Positions 6,675-13,477 of a stretch of DNA of 16,734 nt are shown in pieces. Numbering within the stretch: position 1 is the first letter of the stretch; the number at the start of each line of letters is the position of its first letter. This DNA comes from Bacilli bacterium (GTDB lineage Bacteria; Bacillota_I; Bacilli_A; RF39; UBA660), in assembly GCA_900772435.1 (NCBI GenBank), contig CAAHEM010000098.1:1-16734 (forward strand), written 5' to 3'. Below the pieces are notes generated by a model, which had not been told where the DNA came from, did no database searches, and saw only the letters and a list, made by a program, of their open reading frames with translations. The position numbers and the translations under genes are program-made.

Positions 6675-8292
6675 CTAATGCATCCATTATGTAAGGAGCT
6701 ATTTGTATCTTTCTTGAAACAACATCTTTAAGTGGTACCCCTTCATATACTTCTTTTAAATCAAAAGCATTCTTAATTATTTCTTCTGAATCTTTATTAT
6801 ATAAGCAATAAGATGTATTTTCAAATATATTTGTTACAAATAATGTCACTACTCTTATTTCTTCATTCTTAGATACTTCATTTAAATAATTAACTAAACT
6901 ATTTACTTTCTTATTCATAGATTCAAAATCTGCTGTTAAGATTTGACCTATTCCAATCATAGAATCATTTATTTTATATGTTTTAAAATCTTTATGTAGT
7001 ATATCTTCATTAGTTAAACCTTTTATAGTCATCCCTTGTTTTAATAACTCAATACCATAATTTTTATATTTGATTTTTGCTATCTTAGATAAATTTATTA
7101 GTGCATCTGTATCTCTTATAGTAGTAGTTGGTGATGTTAAAAGTAATGTATCCGAGATAATAGCTGAAGCCATAAGGCCTGCGATTTCTTTTGGTATTTT
7201 TATATTATTTTCTTTATATAAATCATAAATGATTGTATTAACACTACCTACTCCTGCATTTCTAAAGTTAATTGGTTTCTTAGTATTAATATCACCTATA
7301 TTATGATGGTCTATTACTTCTAATATTTCTGCTTCTTCAAGACCATCTACACTTTGTGAGGAATTATTATGGTCTACTAAAATAACTTGTTTCTTATCTA
7401 CATCATTACAGTCAGTTAATGTTAATAATCCTTTACATTCATTTTTACTATTTAATATTGGATAGTTTGTATGTTTTAATTTTTTACTTTCTTCTAGAAA
7501 ATCTGATAAATAATCTAGCTCATTAAAAGTAACTGATTCTTCTTTTCTCATTATATCTTTAATATAATTAGAGAATGATATAAGTTTTCCTACTTCATAT
7601 GAAGATAACGGAGTACTTATAATATTTACTTTATTCTTTTTAGCTTTTGCTACTAGTTCTTGAGATAATTCTATTCCTGCTATAACTATTATAAGTTTTA
7701 CTTTGCTTTCTATAGCATAGTCTAATATAGCAGCTCTATCTCCTATTATAAGAATATAACTATTATCAAGTGTTACTCTTTCTAAGAATGTTGCTTTAGC
7801 GTAAGTTGCTGCTAAAACATTACCAGATATTTCTTTATCAAATTTAAGTATTTCTTTTCCTTTTAAAACACTTATTAAGTTTCCATATGAAGTATTAATT
7901 TTGTGGAAATCTCCTGTTATGATTTCACGAGCTACTTCTTTTAATGAAACATATCCAAAATATTTATTTTTATTTTCAACTACTGGGATACCTGTAAGAG
8001 AATATTTATTCATAAAATCAAATGCATCTTTTATAGGAACATTTTTATCAATGAAACAGCCTTTGTGATATGCTACATCTTTAATTTGTAATTTTACATC
8101 ATTTAAGTGATATGGTTCTTTTACACCAAAATAATTTAAAGCATATTTTGTTTCGGGATTTAAATTACCTAATGTTGATGCGACTGTATTCATACCCATT
8201 TTATTCTTTAAGTATGATAATGTGATTGATGCACATACTGAGTCTGTATCTGGATTTTTATGTCCGAAAATATATGTTATTTTTCCATTCAT
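6664..8292 (-). CDS. ppaC: Manganese-dependent inorganic pyrophosphatase, family II with CBS and DRTGG domains
   Basis: Hydrolyses pyrophosphate to phosphate in the cytosol (EC 3.6.1.1), pulling biosynthetic reactions forward. The DHH catalytic domain is split by regulatory inserts. It starts GHKNPDTDSVCAS (metal ligands H11, D15, D17), then CBS 1 (about 72-130, with TGIPVVENKNKYFGYVS), a DRTGG region (about 135-245) and CBS 2 (about 255-298, YPILNSKNECKGLLT). The catalytic core resumes with VDHNN (307-309) and IDHHNIGD (328-330). The DHHA2 domain ends with SRKIQ (526-530), the substrate-binding RK motif. The length of 542 fits regulatory CBS-DRTGG enzymes (about 545). In characterised members AMP/ADP inhibit and diadenosine polyphosphates activate through this insert (family knowledge). 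GGGG lies 8 nt before the ATG. It has its own promoter but may also be read from the DUF362 gene 57 bp upstream. Confidence 0.96.
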   Translation of the reverse strand: MNGKITYIFGHKNPDTDSVCASITLSYLKNKMGMNTVASTLGNLNPETKYALNYFGVKEPYHLNDVKLQIKDVAYHKGCFIDKNVPIKDAFDFMNKYSLTGIPVVENKNKYFGYVSLKEVAREIITGDFHKINTSYGNLISVLKGKEILKFDKEISGNVLAATYAKATFLERVTLDNSYILIIGDRAAILDYAIESKVKLIIVIAGIELSQELVAKAKKNKVNIISTPLSSYEVGKLISFSNYIKDIMRKEESVTFNELDYLSDFLEESKKLKHTNYPILNSKNECKGLLTLTDCNDVDKKQVILVDHNNSSQSVDGLEEAEILEVIDHHNIGDINTKKPINFRNAGVGSVNTIIYDLYKENNIKIPKEIAGLMASAIISDTLLLTSPTTTIRDTDALINLSKIAKIKYKNYGIELLKQGMTIKGLTNEDILHKDFKTYKINDSMIGIGQILTADFESMNKKVNSLVNYLNEVSKNEEIRVVTLFVTNIFENTSYCLYNKDSEEIIKNAFDLKEVYEGVPLKDVVSRKIQIAPYIMDALEKE

Positions 8293-8319
8293 TTACTTCA
8301 TCCCCTTTTGTATCCGTAA

Positions 8320-8328
8320 ATAATACCA
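8320..8328 (-). promoter_or_regulatory. Extended -10 promoter for ppaC
   Basis: TGG-TATTAT on the minus strand (8328-8320). There is no good -35; the best is TTTATT at 17 nt. The predicted start near 8313 gives a leader of about 21 nt. Confidence 0.45.
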
Positions 8329-8349
8329 CAATTTTGTTAAAAAATAAAG

Positions 8350-9207
8350 TTAAAATTCGATTAAATCGTAATTCCTTGTACCAACTTTTAATTTTTCTGC
8401 TTCTTCTATAGTATGAATTCCATTTCTTGATTCAATTCTTTTTATTAAATGATCTTTACCTGGGTCAGTAGAATAATAAACTAAATCTATGCAAGCTTGG
8501 TCTAATGCGACCGGATCAGTAGATGCTAAAACGCCAATATCCTTCATGCATGGATCTTCTGCAACTGCGCAACAATCGCAGTCTACTGACATATTTGCCA
8601 TTACATTTATAAATACAATATTCTTTTCATAATCCATTATTGTTTTATCTGCTTCTGCCATCGATTCTAAGAATGAATCATGATCTGCTGTCCATATTTC
8701 TTCCGGTTTACCAGCACCATGGATATTTGCTTTTCCATGACTTGATGCGAGTCCTATTGATATATTTTTAAGAGCTCCACCAAATCCTCCCATTGGATGG
8801 CCTTTAAAGTGTGATAATACTAACATTGAATCATAATTTTCAATATTCTTACCAACATAATTAACTTTTAAATGCTTTCCTTCTTTAACAGGTAATTCTA
8901 GTTCAGCATCTTTATCTAATAAATCAACATTATAATATTTAGACCATTCATGTTCTTCTAAAAGTTTTAAATGTTTTTCACTTGTGTTTCTTGCTCCATC
9001 ATATGCTGTGTTACATTCTACAACTGTTCCATTAACATAATCAATTATATCTTTATAAAATAAAGGCTTCAAATAATTTTGATTTCCTTTTTCTCCACTA
9101 TGAACTTTTACTGCAACTTTACCTTTAAGTTCTACTCCTAATTTTTTATAAATTTCTAATAATTTTTCACTACTAATCTCATGTGTAAAATAAACTTTAC
9201 TTTTCAT
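8350..9207 (-). CDS. DUF362 domain-containing protein
   Basis: A 285-residue soluble protein with the DUF362 pattern: VAVKVHSGEKGNQNYLKP (32-48), VVECNTAYDGARN (62-74), LSHFKGHPMGGFGGALKNIS (131-150) and a Cys cluster CDCCAVAEDPC (C210, C212, C213, C220) followed by DIGVLASTDPVALDQACIDLV. DUF362 proteins are often annotated as Fe-S-centre proteins and frequently carry an added ferredoxin domain; this one has no CxxCxxCxxxCP ferredoxin, only the internal Cys cluster, which could bind a metal or cluster (inference). The reaction and substrate are unknown. The start is firm: AAGGAG 7 nt upstream and an extended -10 promoter. No terminator separates it from ppaC, so the two may be partly co-transcribed. 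Confidence 0.93.
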   Translation of the reverse strand: MKSKVYFTHEISSEKLLEIYKKLGVELKGKVAVKVHSGEKGNQNYLKPLFYKDIIDYVNGTVVECNTAYDGARNTSEKHLKLLEEHEWSKYYNVDLLDKDAELELPVKEGKHLKVNYVGKNIENYDSMLVLSHFKGHPMGGFGGALKNISIGLASSHGKANIHGAGKPEEIWTADHDSFLESMAEADKTIMDYEKNIVFINVMANMSVDCDCCAVAEDPCMKDIGVLASTDPVALDQACIDLVYYSTDPGKDHLIKRIESRNGIHTIEEAEKLKVGTRNYDLIEF

Positions 9208-9236
9208 AAGACATCTCCTTATATCGTTATATGTCT

Positions 9237-9245
9237 ATTATATCA
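9237..9245 (-). promoter_or_regulatory. Extended -10 promoter for the DUF362 gene
   Basis: TGA-TATAAT on the minus strand (9245-9237) with no clear -35. The predicted start near 9230 gives a 23-nt leader carrying AAGGAG. It is divergent from the HD-gene promoter about 30 bp away. Confidence 0.6.
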
Positions 9246-9272
9246 TAATTGCTTTTAATAATTATTTAAATT

Positions 9273-9281
9273 TGTTATAAT
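9273..9281 (+). promoter_or_regulatory. Extended -10 promoter for the HD-PF06541 pair
   Basis: TGT-TATAAT (9273-9281). Six nt later is G9288, the likely start of transcription. That leaves 0 nt to the in-frame GTG 9288 or 9 nt to ATG 9297. Confidence 0.6.
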
Positions 9282-9296
9282 GTTTACGTGAGTTTT

Positions 9297-9803
9297 ATGA
9301 AATATGATAAAGAATTTTTAGGATATATAGATGAAATAATTAATAGTAAAGAATTTTTAAAGAGAAAAAAGTTTATGCATCATGTAAATGAAAGTGTTTA
9401 TGATCATTCAATGAAAGTTGCATATGAATCTTATAAATTCGCTAAAAAACATCATTTAAATGTTAAAAATATATGTGTTGGTGCTATACTTCATGATTTT
9501 TATTTTAAACCATGGCAAGATGATCACACTAAAAAGAAATTTAGAGAGATGCATGGTTTTATTCATGCTAGACAAGCTTTATATAATGCTAGAAAGCATT
9601 TTCCACATTTAATGAATCCAATGGTAGAAGATATTATACTAAGGCATATGTTTCCACTTAATATAAGGCCACCTAAATATAAAGAGTCATGGGTAGTAAC
9701 TATGATGGATAAAAAATGTTCATTAAATATTCTTAAACATCCAAGCGAATATCCTAAATATTTAGGAATTAAGAAAAGGAGAATTAATAGATGTTTGATT
9801 TAA
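9297..9803 (+). CDS. HD-domain protein (predicted metal-dependent phosphohydrolase)
   Basis: A 168-residue cytosolic protein with a compact HD fold. Motif order: H37 (SVYDHSMKVAYES), the HD doublet H66-D67 (GAILHDFYF), H86/H90 (MHGFIHARQAL), H117 (ILRHMFPLNIRPP) and D138 (TMMDKKCS), matching the H...HD...D metal-binding pattern. Substrate unknown. The small HD subgroup with HGFxHxxxA and HMFPL motifs is common in Firmicutes. Start: ATG 9297 has a weak GTGA 5 nt upstream. An in-frame GTG at 9288 coincides with the predicted transcription start, so a leaderless 171-residue form is possible. The end overlaps the next gene by 13 nt, so the two should be translated together. The membrane partner suggests a shared envelope or nucleotide-signalling role, which is inference only. 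Confidence 0.87.
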   Translation: MKYDKEFLGYIDEIINSKEFLKRKKFMHHVNESVYDHSMKVAYESYKFAKKHHLNVKNICVGAILHDFYFKPWQDDHTKKKFREMHGFIHARQALYNARKHFPHLMNPMVEDIILRHMFPLNIRPPKYKESWVVTMMDKKCSLNILKHPSEYPKYLGIKKRRINRCLI

Positions 9804-10495
9804 AAGTGTTATTTTTATTATTTATTATTTATTCAGTAACTGGGTGGATTATTGAAGTAATTGCTACTTATCCAGATACAAAATGTTTTGTTAATAGAGG
9901 ATTTCTTATTGGGCCTTATTGTCCAATATATGGAAACTGTGCTATTGCGATGATACTATTATTACATAATATAAAAGATCCAATATTACTATTTATATTA
10001 TCAATTATTATATGTAGTGTTGGTGAATATGTAACCAGCTATCTAATGGAAAAATTATTTCATGCTAGATGGTGGGATTATACAAAAAATAAATTTAATT
10101 TAAATGGAAGAATTTGTTTAGTAAATAGTTTAGCATTCGGTGTATTAGGATTTTTATTAATTAAATTTGTAAATCCATTTGTTGTAGGATTAATTACTAA
10201 ATTATCTCCTACTATTATGAATATACTATTCTATACAATACTTATACTTTTCTTAATTGATAATGTTATATCATTTAAAGTTATATTTAAAATTAAAAAT
10301 ATGTCTGTTAAATATGTTCACCTAGATAATACTAAAGAAATAACAGAAAAAGTTAAAAAGATATTAAGTGATAACGTACTTGCTAAAAGAGTATTTAAAG
10401 CATTTCCAAATATTAGATTTAAATTTAATTTAAAAGAAAAGATGAAAGTTTTAAAAGATAAAGCTGTTTCAATTAAAAATAACTACAAAAAATAA
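9791..10495 (+). CDS. PF06541-type membrane protein (putative ABC-transporter type IV, CmpB-like)
   Basis: A 234-residue integral membrane protein with about five hydrophobic segments (about 3-20, 47-62, 65-85, 110-132, 143-168). Diagnostic sequence: SVTGWIIEV near the N-terminus, NRGFLIGPYCPIYGNCA, and MEKLFHARWWDYTKNKFNLNGRIC, the conserved core of PF06541. The family name is historical; no ATP-binding partner is present here and a transport role is unproven. The C-terminal 65 residues are basic and cytosolic (many Lys), ending in NYKK. AAAGGAG lies 9 nt upstream, inside the end of the HD gene, and the 13-nt overlap indicates coupled translation. A terminator hairpin spans its stop. Confidence 0.92.
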   Translation: MFDLKVLFLLFIIYSVTGWIIEVIATYPDTKCFVNRGFLIGPYCPIYGNCAIAMILLLHNIKDPILLFILSIIICSVGEYVTSYLMEKLFHARWWDYTKNKFNLNGRICLVNSLAFGVLGFLLIKFVNPFVVGLITKLSPTIMNILFYTILILFLIDNVISFKVIFKIKNMSVKYVHLDNTKEITEKVKKILSDNVLAKRVFKAFPNIRFKFNLKEKMKVLKDKAVSIKNNYKK

Positions 10496-10517
10496 AAATT
10501 GTGGTTATTTTTTTATT
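10475..10517 (+). terminator. Intrinsic terminator of the HD-PF06541 operon
   Basis: AATAACTACAA (10478-10488) pairs with TTGTGGTTATT (10499-10509) with one G-T pair around a 10-nt A-rich loop containing the stop codon. A T-run follows. Confidence 0.82.
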
Positions 10518-10524
10518 ATTTTAT

Positions 10525-10537
10525 TGTAAAGTTTACA
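10525..10537. promoter_or_regulatory. 13-bp inverted repeat upstream of murD
   Basis: TGTAAA-G-TTTACA is a perfect 6-bp inverted repeat around one base, centred about 50 nt before the predicted murD transcription start. It could be an operator, but in AT-rich DNA a repeat of this size may be chance. Confidence 0.3.
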
Positions 10538-10566
10538 TATAATTTTATATATTGATAAGTTATTGC

Positions 10567-10574
10567 TGTATAAT
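10567..10574 (+). promoter_or_regulatory. -10 promoter element for murD
   Basis: TATAAT (10569-10574) preceded directly by TG. Six nt later is G10581, the first base of GGAGG, so the ribosome-binding site would sit at the very 5' end of a 14-nt leader. No -35 is recognisable. Confidence 0.5.
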
Positions 10575-10594
10575 TAAATTGGAGGCGTGTAATA

Positions 10595-11932
10595 ATGTTT
10601 GAAAACAAGAAAATTTTTATTCTTGGAATGGCAAGAAGTGGTTATCAAGCTGCTAGAGTTTTAGCAAAAAGAGGTAACACTATTGTATTAAATGATAAAA
10701 ATGCTAATCAAGATAAAAATCATATTAAAGAATTGGAGGACTTGGGTGTTAAGGTTATTTTAGGTGATCATCCTGATGATATTCTAGATGAATCATTTGA
10801 TTATCTTATTAAAAATCCTGGTGTTCATTTTGATCATAAGTATTTAAAATATGCAGAAGAACATGGTATTAAAGTAATAAATGAAATAGAAATGGCTTAT
10901 CATTTACTTCCAAAAGGAGTTAAATTAATTGCAATTACTGGTACCAATGGTAAAACTACTACTACATCATTAACTTATGAGATAGTTAGTGCTGCTTTTC
11001 CAGGTAGAACTCATTTAGCTGGTAATATTGGTTTCCCTCTTTGTGAAGTTATTGAAAATATCAAAGAAAATGATTATTTAGTAATGGAAATTGGTGTTCC
11101 ACAACTACATGATTTCTATGATTTTAATCCAGATATCGCAGTTCTTACTAATATTTACGAAGCACATTTAGATATGTTTGGTACTCGTGAATATTATAAC
11201 GAAACTAAACTTAGAATATTTCAAAATCATACTTCTAAAAATATTGCTATCATTAATAAAGGAAATGAAGATGCATATAGAATCACTAAAGATATAAAGA
11301 GTACTAAAAAATACTTTACTAGTAAAGAAAAAATTGATGGTGCTTATTTAGAAAATGGTAAGATTTACTACTATGGTGAAGAAATTATTGATACTAAGGA
11401 TATTAAATTACAAGGAAATCATAATTATGAAAACATTATGTGTGCAATTATGATTGCTAAAGAACTAGGTATTTCTAATGAAATTATGTGTAAGGCTATC
11501 AGTGAATTTAGTGGTGTAGAACATAGAATAGAATACGTTAGAACTTTTGAAGGAAAAGATTTCTATAATGATTCTAAAGCTACTAATGTTACTTCAACTC
11601 AAATAGCACTATCTGCATTTAAAAAACCAACAGTATTAATTTTAGGTGGACTTGAAAGAACTCAAAGTTTCTTAGAATTAAAAGATTATTTAGTAAATAC
11701 TAAAGCAGTTGTTTGCTATGGTGAATGCAAAGAAAGATGTAAAAAAGAAATAGAATCAATGGGTATTAAATGTACTATGGTTAATAACTTAACTGAAGCA
11801 GTAGATGTTGCTAATAAAGAAAGTGTTAGTGGAGATGTTGTTCTTCTTAGTCCAGCAGCTGCATCTTGGGATCAATATAAATGTTTTGAAGATAGAGGAG
11901 ACGAATTCAAAAAACTTGTTAAAGAATTATAG
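10595..11932 (+). CDS. murD: UDP-N-acetylmuramoyl-L-alanine--D-glutamate ligase
   Basis: Adds D-Glu to UDP-MurNAc-L-Ala using ATP (EC 6.3.2.9), the second amino-acid step of peptidoglycan precursor synthesis in the cytosol. Mur ligase architecture is complete. A Rossmann-like N-domain starts IFILGMARSGYQAARVL (7-23). The central ATPase domain has ITGTNGKTTTT (114-124), NIYEAHLDMFGT (186-197) and the likely carbamylated lysine K205 (NETKLRIFQN). The C-domain has VEHRIEYV, FYNDSKATNVTST, LILGGLERTQSF and LSPAAASWDQYKCFEDRG. The length of 445 is normal. Oddities: the usual E-SSFQL segment reads EIGVPQL (165-171), and the common DHLD reads EAHLD. GGAGG about 9 nt upstream supports the start. The zinc-ribbon gene follows after 8 nt as an operon partner; other dcw genes are not adjacent. 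Confidence 0.95.
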   Translation: MFENKKIFILGMARSGYQAARVLAKRGNTIVLNDKNANQDKNHIKELEDLGVKVILGDHPDDILDESFDYLIKNPGVHFDHKYLKYAEEHGIKVINEIEMAYHLLPKGVKLIAITGTNGKTTTTSLTYEIVSAAFPGRTHLAGNIGFPLCEVIENIKENDYLVMEIGVPQLHDFYDFNPDIAVLTNIYEAHLDMFGTREYYNETKLRIFQNHTSKNIAIINKGNEDAYRITKDIKSTKKYFTSKEKIDGAYLENGKIYYYGEEIIDTKDIKLQGNHNYENIMCAIMIAKELGISNEIMCKAISEFSGVEHRIEYVRTFEGKDFYNDSKATNVTSTQIALSAFKKPTVLILGGLERTQSFLELKDYLVNTKAVVCYGECKERCKKEIESMGIKCTMVNNLTEAVDVANKESVSGDVVLLSPAAASWDQYKCFEDRGDEFKKLVKEL

Positions 11933-11940
11933 GAGTTAAA

Positions 11941-12399
11941 ATGAAAATTATATGTGAACATTGTGGTACTAGTATAGATTTAGACAAAGATAAAATTTGT
12001 CCTAACTGTAAAGCACCATATTCAAAAAATCAAGATTATAATGAATATAAAGAAACCATAAAAAAAGAAAAAGATATAGATATTAAAAGTAAAGAACTAG
12101 ATAATGAAATAAAAGAAAAAACTAAAGATATAATGGATACTAGTTTAAAAACTGTTAAATCATCTTTTGCTGTTGGAAAAATAATGTTTATAGTGATTAG
12201 TTTATTTGCACTTGCTATTATAATTACTGTAATTATTCATATGATAAATTTTGATAATGATTTTAATAATTCTAGAGACGATGTTAACAATATGAATGAA
12301 GTTAAGAATGATTCGGCGTATGATAAAGCTAATGAACAATACGAAAAAATAAAAGAAGAATTAGATAAAAGATACGAAGAAATGGAAAACTTTAGATAA
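11941..12399 (+). CDS. Zinc-ribbon, single-pass membrane protein
   Basis: A 152-residue protein, not assigned to a named family. The N-terminus carries a zinc ribbon of two CxxC knuckles, CEHC (5-8) and CPNC (20-23). A highly charged helical stretch rich in Lys/Glu/Asp follows (33-75), then one transmembrane helix (about 80-103, IMFIVISLFALAIIITVIIH) and a second acidic coiled-coil-like tail (106-152, ending YEEMENFR). With the Cys pairs inside, the tail would be outside (inference). It has its own AGGAG 5 nt before the ATG, 8 nt after the murD stop, so it is translated from the murD transcript and may act at the membrane in wall synthesis or in an unrelated role. A strong bidirectional terminator follows. 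Confidence 0.87.
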   Translation: MKIICEHCGTSIDLDKDKICPNCKAPYSKNQDYNEYKETIKKEKDIDIKSKELDNEIKEKTKDIMDTSLKTVKSSFAVGKIMFIVISLFALAIIITVIIHMINFDNDFNNSRDDVNNMNEVKNDSAYDKANEQYEKIKEELDKRYEEMENFR

Positions 12400-12427
12400 A
12401 AAAATTTGCAGAAAATGCAAATTTTTT
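12399..12427. terminator. Bidirectional intrinsic terminator between convergent operons
   Basis: AAAAAATTTGCA (12399-12410) pairs perfectly with TGCAAATTTTTT (12416-12427) around GAAAA. It has T-runs on both strands and overlaps the stop codons of both the zinc-ribbon gene (+) and the NERD gene (-). Confidence 0.9.
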
Positions 12428-13388
12428 ATTTACCATTAATTATCTTTAGAATATCTTTTCCATACTTTTTAAATTTAATACCTGAAAAACCTATAACACT
12501 TTTTAATTCTTTTTCATTCATTGGCTTTAATTTAACAATTTCATTAAGTGTTTTATCATTAAATATATAATATGGTTTATAATTTAATTCTTTAGATTTA
12601 TAATTTCTATAATTTTTTAATTTATTTTTAATAATTTCATTTAAATCAAATAGTTTTTCACTTGATACTACTTCTGTTTCATTTATTTCATCTACTATAT
12701 CTTCATTAATACATAATGATAATATTCTATCAGCACTTTCTTTTATAATGTCATCCATAGTAGAAAATTCAGTAGAATCTTTTTCTATCTTTTTAATGTA
12801 ATCTATTAATTTATCAACTCTAACTACTTTTTTCTTTATATCTCTTGGTGCTTGTTTCATATCAACAACAACATTTTCATTAGATAAAACAACTACTCCA
12901 TGATAAAAATTATCATATGCTTTATTTAAAATTAGCTTTTCTAGGAAATCACTATGATCATATAAATATGCTTTTATAATATCTATATTTCTATCTAATT
13001 TATCAATTGGATTATATATACCTACTTTTTTACCATAATAAGTTCTAAAGAAGTTACCACTTGCATCTACTAAAATATTACCATATGTATTTTTACATTC
13101 TAATACGTAGTAATTTTTTTTAGTTATAATCATAAAATCTATTTGAGCTTTATAATCTTTATAAGCAATATTTAAATCATGTAAGATAAGCATTGGAATA
13201 TTACTATTCATAAGAGTATTTATTATTTTGTTTTCTCCTTTAATAGCATATTCGTATTTCTTAAGATCTTTTTCTATAAATATTTTTGCTTCTTTAGTAG
13301 CAGTTTTAATTTGTTTAGTTAATTCTTCCACTCTCTTTTGAAGTGTATTACCTTCTTTATACATAATTGCTTTATCTATATTGTTCAT
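12426..13388 (-). CDS. NERD-domain protein with C-terminal HRDC-like domain
   Basis: A 320-residue predicted cytosolic protein. After an N-terminal helical region (1-48) comes a nuclease-related NERD domain (about 49-165): GENKIINTL, ILHDLNI, then QIDFMIIT (D84), VLECKN (E97, K99), GNILVDASGNFFRTY and YNPIDKLDRN. The D...ExK arrangement is that of PD-(D/E)xK-like nucleases, to which NERD has been related. The C-terminus (about 255-320) ends with a helical HRDC-type module: IFNDKTLNEIVKLKPMNEKE, GFSGIKFKKYGKDILKII. HRDC binds nucleic acid in RecQ helicases. The pairing suggests DNA or RNA processing or repair, but no helicase domain is present and activity is unproven. AGAGGTG 5 nt before the ATG fixes the start, with a promoter just upstream. 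It is a single-gene unit ended by a bidirectional terminator. Confidence 0.9.
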   Translation of the reverse strand: MNNIDKAIMYKEGNTLQKRVEELTKQIKTATKEAKIFIEKDLKKYEYAIKGENKIINTLMNSNIPMLILHDLNIAYKDYKAQIDFMIITKKNYYVLECKNTYGNILVDASGNFFRTYYGKKVGIYNPIDKLDRNIDIIKAYLYDHSDFLEKLILNKAYDNFYHGVVVLSNENVVVDMKQAPRDIKKKVVRVDKLIDYIKKIEKDSTEFSTMDDIIKESADRILSLCINEDIVDEINETEVVSSEKLFDLNEIIKNKLKNYRNYKSKELNYKPYYIFNDKTLNEIVKLKPMNEKELKSVIGFSGIKFKKYGKDILKIINGK

Positions 13389-13413
13389 ATAAACACCTCT
13401 TTATTCTATATAC

Positions 13414-13421
13414 ATTATACA
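13414..13421 (-). promoter_or_regulatory. -10 promoter element for the NERD-HRDC gene
   Basis: TATAAT on the minus strand (13419-13414) preceded directly by TG. No clear -35. The predicted start near 13407 gives a 19-nt leader carrying AGAGGTG. Confidence 0.5.
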
Positions 13422-13430
13422 TTAATTAAA

Positions 13431-13453
13431 ATAAAAAAACCATATAATGGTTT
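13431..13453 (-). terminator. Intrinsic terminator of the Sel1-repeat gene
   Basis: AAACCAT (13453-13447 on minus) pairs perfectly with ATGGTTT (13443-13437) around a 3-nt loop, followed by TTTTAT. It lies 25 nt after the stop of the Sel1-repeat gene. Confidence 0.78.
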
Positions 13454-13477
13454 AATTTTTTCTATGGTATTAATATA

